From: an uncultured Aliiroseovarius sp.
Lineage (GTDB): Bacteria; Pseudomonadota; Alphaproteobacteria; Rhodobacterales; Rhodobacteraceae
NCBI RefSeq assembly: GCF_947497285.1
Contig: NZ_CANMFT010000008.1
Location: forward strand, 124,001-188,000
DNA: 64,000 nt
Direction of reading: 5' to 3'
Positions 55,224 through 63,903 of this stretch are shown here, one piece after another (positions within the stretch are counted from its first letter, which is position 1; the number at the start of each line of letters is the position of its first letter). A model generated the notes under the pieces. The model was given only the letters and a program-made list of their open reading frames with translations. It was not told the DNA's origin and did not search any database. A program made the translations under genes and the position numbers.

Positions 55224-55727
55224 ATGAGCGACCGCTTGCCGCACGAAAAAGGGTTCCACATCAGCTGGGATCAAATCCACCGCGACAGCCGCGCCTTGGC
55301 GTGGCGCCTTGATGGTCAGGGGCCCAAAGACACTGGGTGGCGCGCCGTGGTTGCGATCACGCGCGGCGGCCTTGCCCCCGCGATGATCGTCGCCCGCGAG
55401 CTGGACATTCGAACCGTCGACACCGTCTCGGTCAAGTCCTATCACCACCAATCGCAGGGCGAAGCAGAGCTTCTGAAAGCCCCGGATGCGGCAATGATGG
55501 GCGACGGCGAAGGGATCTTGATCATCGATGATCTGGTCGATACCGGCAAAACGCTGGAGCTGGTGCGCAAGATGTATCCCAAAGCGCATTTCGCGACTGT
55601 TTACGCCAAGCCCAAAGGGCGTCCGCTGGTCAACACCTTCATCACCGAAGTCAGCCAGGACACCTGGATTTTCTTCCCCTGGGACATGGCCTTGCAATAT
55701 GTAGAGCCTTATCGCGGCACAGATTAA
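55224..55727 (+). CDS. gpt: Xanthine-guanine phosphoribosyltransferase
   Basis: Purine salvage, xanthine/guanine plus PRPP to the monophosphate; 167 residues. PRPP motif [16 protein letters not shown]-terminal [20 protein letters not shown], and C-terminal [13 protein letters not shown]. Cotranscribed with fabI, with AAGGAGA ahead of the start; ended by a clear terminator. Confidence 0.95.
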   Translation: MSDRLPHEKGFHISWDQIHRDSRALAWRLDGQGPKDTGWRAVVAITRGGLAPAMIVARELDIRTVDTVSVKSYHHQSQGEAELLKAPDAAMMGDGEGILIIDDLVDTGKTLELVRKMYPKAHFATVYAKPKGRPLVNTFITEVSQDTWIFFPWDMALQYVEPYRGTD

Positions 55728-55782
55728 ACAGCGGCGCGGTTGCCAAGGCCCCTCCTGCCCCAAAGCGCAGACCAAAAACAAG

Positions 55783-55819
55783 AACACCCGGCGCTCTGAC
55801 AAGAGGACCGGGTGTTTTT
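55783..55819 (+). terminator. Terminator after gpt
   Basis: AACACCCGG (55783-55791) / CCGGGTGTT (55808-55816), a 9-bp stem with an inner CTCT/AGAG pairing and a T5 tail. The A-rich lead allows some action for the minus-strand DUF4167 gene. Confidence 0.9.
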
Positions 55820-55849
55820 CGTTTTGGTAGCGACGTGAAGCGCGCGGGG

Positions 55850-56425
55850 CTATTCAGCAGCTTTTGGCGCATCATCTGGTGCGGCCGGTGCGGACCCAGA
55901 TGAGGCCTCGCCCTGATCAGGCGATCGTTTCACCGGTTTACGCGGCTTGCGCGCCCGGGTTGGGGCTTTCTTGGACTTGCTTTCCGGTGTTTCCACCAAA
56001 CCGCTGTCGGCGTCGTTGGACACGTCAGATTGCGATGGCGCCGACACATTGGGTTGCTCACCCTCGCCCGCCACATCAGGCGTCGGCTTGTTGTCGGGCC
56101 GCGCTTCGCGATCCTCTTTTTCGCGTTGCTGGCGTTCGCGGTTCTGCTGTTCGGTTTGCACCCGGCGGGCTTCCATCTCGCGCTGCGCTTCGCCCAGAAG
56201 GCGGGTGTAGTGTTCGGCGTGTTGCTGGAAGTTTTCGGCGGCGACCCTGTCGTTGGACAAAAACGCATCGCGGGCCAACTGGGTGTATTTCTCGATGATC
56301 TGCTGGGGGGTGCCGCGCACCTTGCCCTCGGGCCCCGAACTGTCGAAGACCCGATTGATATTGTTTCCCGGATTGTTCCGGTTACGGTTCGACTTGTTGC
56401 GCGAACGCGATTTGGAAGATCTCAT
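55850..56425 (-). CDS. DUF4167 RNA-associated protein
   Basis: 191 residues. The first 80 (basic SRSRNKSNRNRNNPGNNINRVFDSSGPEGKVRGTPQQIIEKYTQLARDAFLSNDRVAAENFQQHAEHY) are the DUF4167 block, where RVFDSSGPEGKVRG is the hallmark. The rest is acidic and low complexity with a basic patch (RARKPRKPVKRS). Relatives are found with RNA or ribosome complexes, but no function is agreed. The ribosome site before ATG 56425 is weak. Confidence 0.9.
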   Translation of the reverse strand: MRSSKSRSRNKSNRNRNNPGNNINRVFDSSGPEGKVRGTPQQIIEKYTQLARDAFLSNDRVAAENFQQHAEHYTRLLGEAQREMEARRVQTEQQNRERQQREKEDREARPDNKPTPDVAGEGEQPNVSAPSQSDVSNDADSGLVETPESKSKKAPTRARKPRKPVKRSPDQGEASSGSAPAAPDDAPKAAE

Positions 56426-56720
56426 AAGCTTGTTTTTCCAGCTTTAGCTTCAGACGCACGATGCAATAACCGTGCTGAGTTCTCGGACAAGACACCATTC
56501 TGTGCCACGACATCCGAATTGTAGGGCTTACCTGCGGCGGCTGTCCAAAGGACTGCGACGCTGCTTGTTTCTGATTGTCATGCGCGGGGTCGAAAGACAA
56601 GCCCAAACTGTCCAAAACCTCTGCAAGCGGGGGTTTTTGCCGAAAATTTGCGGGTTTGCAGGGCTTGGGCAACATCCCGACACGCCCTTCACGCCGGGTG
56701 ATTCTTGTGACCAACAGCGG
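56426..56720. other. 295-base gap between DUF4167 and prmC
   Basis: One minus-strand frame (110 aa in the track) crosses this gap and the DUF4167 start, but has no family look. I read the gap as the 3' end of prfA-prmC plus the DUF4167 promoter. Confidence 0.5.
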
Positions 56721-57566
56721 TCAGCTGCCTTGCCAAAATCCGGTCACAACCCGGTCATGCCCGGTCAGATCTTGCACGACCCGCACCGATTGAAACCCCG
56801 CACTTTCAAAAAGCCCGGACACAGCGCGCCCTTGGGTGGCCCCGATTTCAACGATCAGGCGCCCTTTGGGGCGCAAGAAATCGGGGGCCTGGGCCACGAT
56901 GATCCTGAAGGCCGCCAGCCCGTCCCCCCCCGGGGTCAGCGCCACATGTGGTTCCCAATCCCTCAGCTCAGGCGCTAACGCGCGCATTTCAGCCTCAGAA
57001 ATATAGGGGGGGTTCGAAACAATCAGATCGACCGGTTCGGCTTTGGCCAAGGGGTCGAACCACGACCCCTCCAGAAAGGCAGCACGATCGGTCAGGGCCA
57101 GTTGGGACGCATTTTTCTGTGCCACACCCAACGCGGGCGCGGAAATGTCCACCCCCTGCCCAGTCGCCAAAGGTCTTTCTGCCAGCAAAGTCAACAAGAT
57201 ACAGCCCGACCCGCAGCCCAGATCCACAACGGTATCAAATGGGTGATCCAGCGCCGTTTCGACAAGCCGTTCGGTGTCGGGGCGCGGATCAAGAACGTCG
57301 CTGGTGACGTAGAAATCGCGACCATAGAAAGCGCGTTTGCCGATGATCTGAGCCACGGGCTGGCGCGCGGTGCGGGCGTTGATTGACGCGGCAAACACCG
57401 CCTCTGCCTCTTGCGCGACCTCATCGGGCAAGGCAAGCGTCAGTCGGCTTCGGTCGATCCCCAAGGCGTGGGCCAACAGCACACGGGCGTCGCGCGCGGG
57501 GTCGTTCACGCCCGCCGCGCGCAGGGTCTGCGTGGCGGCAATCAAAAGCGCCGTTCCGGTGGTCAT
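56721..57566 (-). CDS. prmC: Release factor glutamine methyltransferase
   Basis: SAM-dependent N5-methylation of the glutamine in the GGQ loop of RF1/RF2; 281 residues. SAM site [16 protein letters not shown], catalytic NPPY in [10 protein letters not shown], and an N-terminal helical domain ([12 protein letters not shown]). Overlaps the end of prfA by 4 bases, so enzyme and substrate are made together. Confidence 0.96.
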   Translation of the reverse strand: MTTGTALLIAATQTLRAAGVNDPARDARVLLAHALGIDRSRLTLALPDEVAQEAEAVFAASINARTARQPVAQIIGKRAFYGRDFYVTSDVLDPRPDTERLVETALDHPFDTVVDLGCGSGCILLTLLAERPLATGQGVDISAPALGVAQKNASQLALTDRAAFLEGSWFDPLAKAEPVDLIVSNPPYISEAEMRALAPELRDWEPHVALTPGGDGLAAFRIIVAQAPDFLRPKGRLIVEIGATQGRAVSGLFESAGFQSVRVVQDLTGHDRVVTGFWQGS

Positions 57567-58618
57567 CCGTCCAGCGCAGCCAGTTGTGCCGCCTGATCCT
57601 CGGCGATCAGGGCGTCGATGACCTCGTCCAGATCGCCTGCGATGATCTGATCCAGCTTGTAGAGTGTCAGGTTGATCCGGTGATCGGTCATCCGGCCTTG
57701 CGGAAAGTTGTAGGTGCGGATGCGCTCGGACCGGTCGCCCGACCCGACTTGCGCCTTGCGATCCGCGGCGCGCGCATCATCGACACGTTGGCGTTCAAGG
57801 TCGAACAGCCGCGTTTTCAGAACCTGCATCGCGATCTCGCGGTTGCGGTGTTGGCTTTTTTCCGAGCTGGTCACCATGATCCCGGTCGGAATATGGGTGA
57901 TGCGCACGGCGGAATCCGTCGTGTTCACATGCTGCCCCCCCGCCCCCGATGCGCGCATCGTGTCGATGCGAAGATCGCCGGGGTCGATCTGGATATCCAC
58001 GTCTTCGGCTTCGGGTAGCACCGCCACGGTCGCCGCCGAGGTGTGGATGCGTCCACCGCTTTCTGTTTCGGGCACGCGCTGCACACGGTGCACGCCGCTT
58101 TCGTATTTCAGCCGCGCGAACACGCCGTCGCCTTTCACATGCGCCACCACCTCTTTGACGCCACCCAGTTCTGAAAGGGTTTGTTCCATGATTTCAAAGC
58201 GCCAGCCGCGGGCCTCGGCATAGCGTTGATACATCCGCAACAGATCGGCGGCGAACAGTGAGGCCTCCTCGCCCCCGGTGCCGGGCCTGATCTCGATCAT
58301 CGCAGGGCGCGCGTCTGCGGCGTCTTTGGGCAACAGCACCAGCCGCATCGCCTGTTCAGCCTCCGGCAAACGCTCGCGCAGCAGGGGCAGCTCTTCTTCG
58401 GCCAGTTCCCGCATGTCGGGGTCCGTCAGCAACGCCTCGGCTTCGGCGATGTCATCCAGAAGTTGGCGATACGAAGCGATTTCTTCGACCACAGGCCTAA
58501 GTTCGGCATATTCACGGCCAACTTTGGCGATCTCGTCGCCAGTCAACCCTTCGGCCATGCGCGCTTCAAGGAACTGAAACCGTTCGGTGATCGCTGAGAG
58601 TTTTTCCATCGGAACCAT
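57563..58618 (-). CDS. prfA: Peptide chain release factor 1
   Basis: Reads UAA/UAG stop codons and triggers peptide release; 351 residues. The GGQ loop is [13 protein letters not shown]; the codon-recognition tripeptide is PET in RVPETESGG, the alphaproteobacterial version of PxT. Start: ATG 58618 (MVPMEK) or ATG 58609 (MEK); neither has a clear ribosome site. First of prfA-prmC. Confidence 0.96.
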   Translation of the reverse strand: MVPMEKLSAITERFQFLEARMAEGLTGDEIAKVGREYAELRPVVEEIASYRQLLDDIAEAEALLTDPDMRELAEEELPLLRERLPEAEQAMRLVLLPKDAADARPAMIEIRPGTGGEEASLFAADLLRMYQRYAEARGWRFEIMEQTLSELGGVKEVVAHVKGDGVFARLKYESGVHRVQRVPETESGGRIHTSAATVAVLPEAEDVDIQIDPGDLRIDTMRASGAGGQHVNTTDSAVRITHIPTGIMVTSSEKSQHRNREIAMQVLKTRLFDLERQRVDDARAADRKAQVGSGDRSERIRTYNFPQGRMTDHRINLTLYKLDQIIAGDLDEVIDALIAEDQAAQLAALDG

Positions 58619-58725
58619 GTCAGGCGGTGTCCCTTATTGCGCGGGTTTGGTCAAGTGGCAGGGCGCTTTGGCGTGCGCTTGGACGACACGCTTCAAATTC
58701 CGCACATTTCGGGGTAAAATGGCAT

Positions 58726-59031
58726 ATGGCAAATCGCATGCTTTTCATCTTGTTCGCGGGGCTGATGTCCTCGCCCGCGGCGTTCGCGGATGTCACCACG
58801 CCGGGCGGCAAGGTGATCGACTGCTATTGCACCGACACCCAAGGCAGCCGCGTTGAGTTGGGCGAAAGCATCTGCCTGTTCGTGGGCGGGCGCGCCTTCA
58901 TGGCCCGCTGCGAGATGAGCCTGAACGTGCCCATGTGGCGTGACACTGGAAAAGGCTGTGTTTCGGCTGGCAATGCGACCCCGCTGCCCCTGCCCAACAG
59001 TCCGGCGCCAAACGATCTTTCCCGCCTGTAA
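58726..59031 (+). CDS. Small exported cysteine-containing protein
   Basis: 101 residues: a signal peptide (MLFILFAGLMSSPAAFA), then CYCTDTQGSRVELGESICLF... ARCEMSLNVPMWRDTGKGC, with five cysteines after processing. Similar proteins occur widely in roseobacters without a known function. ATG 58726 gives the signal peptide; no strong ribosome site. The track's 33 extra codons lie in the divergent prfA promoter. Confidence 0.78.
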   Translation: MANRMLFILFAGLMSSPAAFADVTTPGGKVIDCYCTDTQGSRVELGESICLFVGGRAFMARCEMSLNVPMWRDTGKGCVSAGNATPLPLPNSPAPNDLSRL

Positions 59032-59043
59032 GCGCGGGCACCA

Positions 59044-59487
59044 TCAGTAGTCGTCGTCTTCTTCCAAATGGCGCAGCTTTTCCAGCCAACGGTCGATGCG
59101 CGCGACGTTGGTGCCAAGATCATTGCGCCCGTAGACAAGATGGGCGTGTATATGAAGCGCGTCGTCCGCCACCCATGCCACGGTGATATCGGGGAATCCG
59201 ATCCGACGCGTTCGGGTGACAATGGCGATCTGGTCATCGGATTGCTGGCGCAACCTGCTGCGCGGGGCCTCCAGCGCGACCCATGCCAGATGATCCAGCG
59301 CGCCCTCGGGCAGGTCCTTCAACGGCACCACGTATTTGACGCCGCCCGGAAAAACATGGCGCCCCGGTGTGTCCGGACCGGGGCGGGCGGAAAAACGCTC
59401 AACCGGCAGTGGCGCCAATCGCACCCAGCCTATCCCCAATATGGCCAGAAACAAGACCAGCAAAATCACACTTGTCAGAAGATTCAC
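59044..59487 (-). CDS. DUF1499 membrane-anchored protein
   Basis: 147 residues from GTG 59487, with AGGGGGG just upstream (the track uses GTG 59520). N-terminal membrane segment LLTSVILLVLFLAILGIGWVRL, then the DUF1499 domain (DQIAIVTRTRRIGFPDITVAWVADDALHIHAHLVYGRNDLGTNVARIDRWLEKL). Function unknown; probably periplasmic and anchored. Confidence 0.85.
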   Translation of the reverse strand: MNLLTSVILLVLFLAILGIGWVRLAPLPVERFSARPGPDTPGRHVFPGGVKYVVPLKDLPEGALDHLAWVALEAPRSRLRQQSDDQIAIVTRTRRIGFPDITVAWVADDALHIHAHLVYGRNDLGTNVARIDRWLEKLRHLEEDDDY

Positions 59488-59639
59488 ACGCCCCCCTCGC
59501 GGCACCCAGAACCGCCACACCCACTATACCCTAGCGATACTGGAGCAGACTTCCCCTTGCAAGTCCACGCTGTTTCGCGGGCGGTCTGGCAGACGCAAAG
59601 ACGGCCGCCCGTTACGTAGCGCAGGCCCTGCGGTGAGGG

Positions 59640-60602
59640 CTAGCTTCGGCGCGTAAACGCCCACAAGTTCAGAATTTCCATTGCCACATGCGCCCCGGCA
59701 ATCGCCGTCGCACCGGTGGTGTCGAAAGGAGGCGAGACTTCGACAATGTCGCCACCGACAAGATTGATCCCTGCCAGATCACGCAGGATGATCGCAACCT
59801 GTGCTGTGGTCAGACCACCCCAAACCGGTGTGCCCGTCCCCGGCGCATAGGCAGGGTCCAGCCCGTCTATGTCGAAGGTCAGGTAGGTTTTGTGGTCGCC
59901 AAGGATCGACTTGATCTTCTTGACCACCGCAGCGGGGCCGGTTTCATGCACTTCGCGCGCATCAATGATATTCACACCCAACGTGTCGTCATTATGGGTG
60001 CGGATGCCCACCTGAACGGATCGTGACGGGTCAATCAGCCCCTCTTTCACCGCCTTGTAGAACATCGTTCCATGATCGACACGGGTCATGTCATCGTCGG
60101 GCCAGGTGTCGGTGTGCGCATCAAACTGCAACAGGCTAAGCGGCCCGTGCTTCTTCACATGCGCGCGCAGGATGGGGAAGGTGATGTAATGGTCGCCTCC
60201 AAGGGTCAGACAGGCCGCGCCTTGGTCCAGAATACCGCTGATATGCGCCTCGAGCGTCGCGGGAAACTGGTCGATATGGGCATAGTCGAACGCCATGTCG
60301 CCGTAATCGGCGATGGCAAATTCGCTCATCACGTCGAAGTCCCAGCCATAGGCCTGATCGGGCGATTGCAGGCATGACGCCTCGCGGATGGCGCGCGGGC
60401 CAAGGCGCGTGCCCGGGCGGTTGGTGACAGCTTGATCAAACGGAATGCCGGTGACAGCAATATCCACCCCTGTCAGGTCTTTTGAATAGGTGCGGCGCAG
60501 GAAAGATGTCGCCCCGCCGAACGTGTTTTCATAGGCTAAGCCCTTCAACCCATCCCGCGTAAACGCGGTGTCCACCTGAGTTCTCGCGTCTTCCAAAGCC
60601 AT
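59640..60602 (-). CDS. speB: Agmatinase-family ureohydrolase
   Basis: Splits agmatine (or a related guanidine) to putrescine and urea; 320 residues. Metal ligands: GGDHYITFP, QFDAHTDTW and FDIDGLDP; nearby TGIPFDQAVTNRPGTRLGPRAIREAS is standard. AAAGGAGG is 5 bases before ATG 60602; the 22 codons before it in the track are dropped. It lies after the M20 gene on the same strand, with an 18-bp palindrome in the 83-base gap. Distinct from the ureohydrolase at 22559-23509. Confidence 0.92.
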   Translation of the reverse strand: MALEDARTQVDTAFTRDGLKGLAYENTFGGATSFLRRTYSKDLTGVDIAVTGIPFDQAVTNRPGTRLGPRAIREASCLQSPDQAYGWDFDVMSEFAIADYGDMAFDYAHIDQFPATLEAHISGILDQGAACLTLGGDHYITFPILRAHVKKHGPLSLLQFDAHTDTWPDDDMTRVDHGTMFYKAVKEGLIDPSRSVQVGIRTHNDDTLGVNIIDAREVHETGPAAVVKKIKSILGDHKTYLTFDIDGLDPAYAPGTGTPVWGGLTTAQVAIILRDLAGINLVGGDIVEVSPPFDTTGATAIAGAHVAMEILNLWAFTRRS

Positions 60603-60655
60603 TGCCGCCTCCTTTGCTTTCAGACCGATTAGCACAGACTGATTGGTCTGGCCAT

Positions 60656-60673
60656 ATAATTTGATCAAATTAT
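60656..60673. promoter_or_regulatory. 18-bp perfect palindrome upstream of speB
   Basis: ATAATTTGATCAAATTAT, perfectly self-complementary, 54 bases upstream of the speB start. A second inverted pair CAGACC / GGTCTG (60621-60626 and 60645-60650) lies between it and the gene. Likely an operator for a GntR-, Lrp- or MarR-type regulator; which one cannot be told. Confidence 0.65.
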
Positions 60674-60685
60674 CGACTGATCCAT

Positions 60686-61849
60686 CTAGACAGGGTTCAA
60701 TCGCTCGACAAGCCGCGCAAAGAAACTGGCCCCATAGGGCGCGGCCTCGTCGTTGAAATCATAGGCGGGGTGATGCACGCCTGCGCCGTCTTCGCCCTGC
60801 CCCAAAAACAAATAGGCGCCGGGACGTTCTTGCAGCATATAGGCGAAATCTTCGGCCCCCATTTCACGCCCCTGATCGGCAAAAACGCGCGCCGCGCCGC
60901 TGACCTCTTGGGCGGCCTCGATCGCTTTTTCGACCGCTCTGGCGTCGTTCACCGTGGGGGGGTAGCCCAGTTCATAATCAATATCGGCCGTCACGCCGAA
61001 GCTTGCCGCCTGCCCTTCGATCACCTCGCGGATGCGCCGCTGCGCCATCTCGCGCACCTCGGGCGTGAAAGAGCGGATCGTCGCGCCGAACCATGCCTCT
61101 TCGGGGATGATGTTGTCCGCTGTGCCGCCACCGACTTGCGTGACCGAGATGACAAGGTTTTCCATCGGCGACAGATTGCGGCTTACGATGGATTGCAGCG
61201 CCTGCACCATTGTGACCAACGCCGTGATCGGGTCGACCGTGTCATGCGGATAGGCCGCATGCCCGCCCAACCCGCGCAGCTTCACCACCAGCGTATCCAC
61301 AGCCGCCATGATCGGCCCCGGCGTGGTGTAGAACGCGCCCAGCGTGCGACCGGGAAGGTTATGCAGGGCATAGACCTCAGCGATCGCAAAGCGATCCATT
61401 ATACCGTCGTCACACATGTGCTTGGCACCACCAAAGTTTTCTTCGGCCGGTTGGAAGATCAGCGCCACACGGCCCTTGAAATTCCGCGTCTCTGCCAAGT
61501 ATCGCGCCGCCCCCAACAGCATCGCCGTGTGGCCGTCATGACCGCAGGCATGCATCAAGCCCGGCACGGTCGAGGCATGGTCAAGCCCCGTCGCCTCGTC
61601 CATCGGCAACGCGTCCATATCGGCGCGCAGGCCAATCGTCGGCCCCTCGCCCTGCCCGTTGATGATCGCGACGACACCCGAGACTCCGATCTTCTCATGC
61701 ACCTCATCCACCCCGAAGCTGCGCAATTGTTCGACCACGAAGGCAGCCGTGTCGTGACACTCCAACCCAAACTCGGGATGCGCGTGCAGATGGCGTCGCC
61801 AGGTCGTCATATCCCCGGCAAATTCGCCAATGCGGTTGATGATGGCCAT
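60686..61849 (-). CDS. M20-family amidohydrolase (hippurate hydrolase type)
   Basis: Zinc/cobalt-dependent N-acyl amino acid or peptide amidohydrolase; 387 residues. Metal ligands are visible in HAHPEFGLE, ACGHDGHTAMLLGAARYL and PAEENFGG; the lid domain has LRGLGGHAAYPH. AGGAGG lies 6 bases ahead of ATG 61849. Being next to speB suggests use of N-acylated amines or amino acids as nitrogen sources, an inference from position. Confidence 0.92.
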   Translation of the reverse strand: MAIINRIGEFAGDMTTWRRHLHAHPEFGLECHDTAAFVVEQLRSFGVDEVHEKIGVSGVVAIINGQGEGPTIGLRADMDALPMDEATGLDHASTVPGLMHACGHDGHTAMLLGAARYLAETRNFKGRVALIFQPAEENFGGAKHMCDDGIMDRFAIAEVYALHNLPGRTLGAFYTTPGPIMAAVDTLVVKLRGLGGHAAYPHDTVDPITALVTMVQALQSIVSRNLSPMENLVISVTQVGGGTADNIIPEEAWFGATIRSFTPEVREMAQRRIREVIEGQAASFGVTADIDYELGYPPTVNDARAVEKAIEAAQEVSGAARVFADQGREMGAEDFAYMLQERPGAYLFLGQGEDGAGVHHPAYDFNDEAAPYGASFFARLVERLNPV

Positions 61850-61903
61850 GACTTCCTCCTATCAAGGGTGCGACGAGACAATCCTGAAAAGGGCGTGGAT
61901 GCA

Positions 61904-62758
61904 ATGACCAAAACACAGGGCCTGAGCCGATCAGATGCGTTGGTGTATGACCCGAAAGGTGGCATGGATCGCCTGCGCGAGATCATGCGCCGCCTGCGAG
62001 ATCCAAACGGGGGCTGCCCGTGGGATATCGAACAGACCTTCGCCACCATCGCGCCCTACACGATCGAGGAAGCCTATGAGGTCGCAGATGCGATCGAACG
62101 TGAAGCCTGGGACGAACTAAAAGGCGAATTGGGCGATCTGCTGTTTCAGTCGGTCTTTCATGCGCAAATGGCGGAAGAGGCCGGGCTGTTCAGCTTTGAC
62201 GAGATCGCCGACACGATGTCCGACAAGATGGTCGCCCGCCACCCGCATGTGTTCGGCAGCGAATCCCGCGACAAGTCTGCCGATCAACAGACCCGCGATT
62301 GGGAAACGATCAAAGCGGCAGAACGGGCAGACAAGGCGCAGCAAGGGGTGCTGGATGGGGTCGCCATCGGCCTGCCTGCCCTGCTGCGCGCCGTGAAGCT
62401 GCAAAAACGCGCCGCGCGCGTGGGATTCGACTGGCCTGACATTGGCCCGGTGCTAGACAAAATCACCGAAGAAGCGCGCGAACTGGCCGAAGCGCGCGAC
62501 AGTCTGAGCCAAGACGAGGTGCGCGAAGAACTGGGCGACCTTTTGTTCGTCGTCGCCAATCTGGCCCGCCACCTGAATGTCGAGCCGGAAGAGGCGCTGC
62601 GCCATACGAACGCCAAGTTTGAACGGCGTTTTCAGGGGATTGAACGCCGACTGGCCGCAGACGGGCGCGCGCCTGATGATGCGACGCTGGAAGAAATGGA
62701 TGCGCTGTGGGACGCCGAGAAGGCTGCTGAGCGGGTCGCAAAAAAAATTCCCGATTAA
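61904..62758 (+). CDS. mazG: Nucleoside triphosphate pyrophosphohydrolase MazG
   Basis: Hydrolyses NTPs/dNTPs to monophosphates; 284 residues with two MazG domains: MRRLRDPNGGCPWDIEQTFATIAPYTIEEAYEVADAIE... ELKGELGDLLFQ, and later DKITEEARELAEARD... VREELGDLLFVVANLARHL. Full-length EExxE-D ligands occur in both halves. ATG 61904 is the start; the track's 662-aa frame runs antisense through the M20 gene and is false. Confidence 0.95.
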   Translation: MTKTQGLSRSDALVYDPKGGMDRLREIMRRLRDPNGGCPWDIEQTFATIAPYTIEEAYEVADAIEREAWDELKGELGDLLFQSVFHAQMAEEAGLFSFDEIADTMSDKMVARHPHVFGSESRDKSADQQTRDWETIKAAERADKAQQGVLDGVAIGLPALLRAVKLQKRAARVGFDWPDIGPVLDKITEEARELAEARDSLSQDEVREELGDLLFVVANLARHLNVEPEEALRHTNAKFERRFQGIERRLAADGRAPDDATLEEMDALWDAEKAAERVAKKIPD

Positions 62759-62799
62759 ATTAATCAGGTATTGACCCTAGCAAAAGACTCGGATTTAAG
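62753..62799 (+). promoter_or_regulatory. Promoter region of the iron-binding protein gene
   Basis: Palindrome GATTAA-A-TTAATC (62753-62765) overlaps the mazG stop, followed by TTGACC (62771-62776) and, 17 bases on, TTTAAG (62794-62799). An iron-responsive regulator (IscR/RirA-like) would be expected for such a gene, but the site identity is unverified. Confidence 0.5.
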
Positions 62800-62828
62800 C
62801 GGCGTCATCGAAACAAGGAGATCGCGCG

Positions 62829-63845
62829 ATGAAAACTGTCCGCACACTCGCCATGGCCCTGACTGCGGCCACAGCCCTGACCCCCGCCCTTGCCAGCGCG
62901 GACGAGGTCAACGTCTATTCCTACCGTCAGCCAGAGCTGGTCCAGCCGCTGATGGATGCCTTCACGGAAGAAACCGGCATTCCGGTCAATGTGGCCTTCC
63001 TGAAGAACGGCGTGATCGAACGCTTGCAGGCCGAAGGCAAGCGCAGCCCGGCTGACCTGATCATGACCGTCGATTTCGCCCGTCTGGCCGCCGTGGTCGA
63101 AGCCGACCTGACCCAGCCGGTCGAAAACGAAACCCTGACGGCCAACATTCCCGCCGCCTATCGCGATCCGGGTAATGAATGGTTCGGCCTGACCTCGCGC
63201 GCGCGGATCGTCTATGCCTCGAAAGACCGCGTCGCTGACGGCGAAGTCACCACCTACGAAGATCTGGCCGACCCGAAATGGAAAGGTCGTATCTGCACGC
63301 GGTCAGGCACCCACGCCTATACGTTAGGCCTTGTCGCCGCCCATCTGACCCACAACGGCGAAGAAGCCACCCGCGCCTGGATCGAAGGCGTGAAGGCCAA
63401 TCTGGCCCGCAAACCGCAAGGCAATGACCGCGCGCAGGTCAAGGCGATCTGGGCTGGCGAATGCGACATTTCGATCGGCAACACCTATTACATGGGTAAG
63501 ATGCTGTCAGACCCCGAACAAAAGGAATGGGCCGACAGCGTCAATGTCGTCTTCCCGGTCTTCGAGGGATCGGGCACCCATGTGAACGTATCGGGCATGG
63601 CGCTGACCAAACACGCGCCCAACAAGGAAACCGCCATCAAGCTGATGGAATTCCTCGCATCACCGAAAGCGCAGCAGATTTACGCCGCGCAGAACTTCGA
63701 ATACCCGATTGCGCCTGATGTCGCGGCCGACGAGATCGTGCAAAGCTGGGGCAGCTTTACCCCGGATGGATTGAATCTGATGGAAGTGGCCGGACACCGC
63801 GCTGACGCCCTGAAACTGATGCAGGAAGCCGATTTCGACGGTTAA
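62829..63845 (+). CDS. Ferric iron ABC transporter periplasmic binding protein (FbpA type)
   Basis: 338 residues: a signal peptide (MKTVRTLAMALTAATALTPALASA), then the transferrin-like fold with VNVYSYRQPELVQPLMDAFTEETG, and the paired tyrosines GNTYYMGKM that hold Fe(III). AAGGAGA is 8 bases before the ATG. Permease and ATPase genes are absent: mazG is upstream and uvrA on the other strand downstream, so they must be elsewhere or the protein is an orphan. Confidence 0.93.
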   Translation: MKTVRTLAMALTAATALTPALASADEVNVYSYRQPELVQPLMDAFTEETGIPVNVAFLKNGVIERLQAEGKRSPADLIMTVDFARLAAVVEADLTQPVENETLTANIPAAYRDPGNEWFGLTSRARIVYASKDRVADGEVTTYEDLADPKWKGRICTRSGTHAYTLGLVAAHLTHNGEEATRAWIEGVKANLARKPQGNDRAQVKAIWAGECDISIGNTYYMGKMLSDPEQKEWADSVNVVFPVFEGSGTHVNVSGMALTKHAPNKETAIKLMEFLASPKAQQIYAAQNFEYPIAPDVAADEIVQSWGSFTPDGLNLMEVAGHRADALKLMQEADFDG

Positions 63846-63870
63846 GACGCTGAGTTGGAAGTAAGACTGA

Positions 63871-63898
63871 AAAGCCCGGCATATTTGCCGGGCTTTTT
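63871..63898. terminator. Terminator between the iron-binding protein and uvrA
   Basis: A perfect 11-bp stem AAAGCCCGGCA / TGCCGGGCTTT with a 4-nt loop and T-rich tail. The A-run on the left side allows it to act for the convergent uvrA as well. Confidence 0.95.
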
Positions 63899-63903
63899 GT
63901 TTG

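Noticed and set aside
56382-56714. A 110-aa minus-strand ORF between prmC and DUF4167
   Set aside because: It overlaps the DUF4167 start in another frame and has no recognisable sequence or good ribosome site.
60770-61903. The first part of the 662-aa plus-strand frame before mazG
   Set aside because: It is antisense to the M20 amidohydrolase. MazG begins at ATG 61904 with a family-type start.
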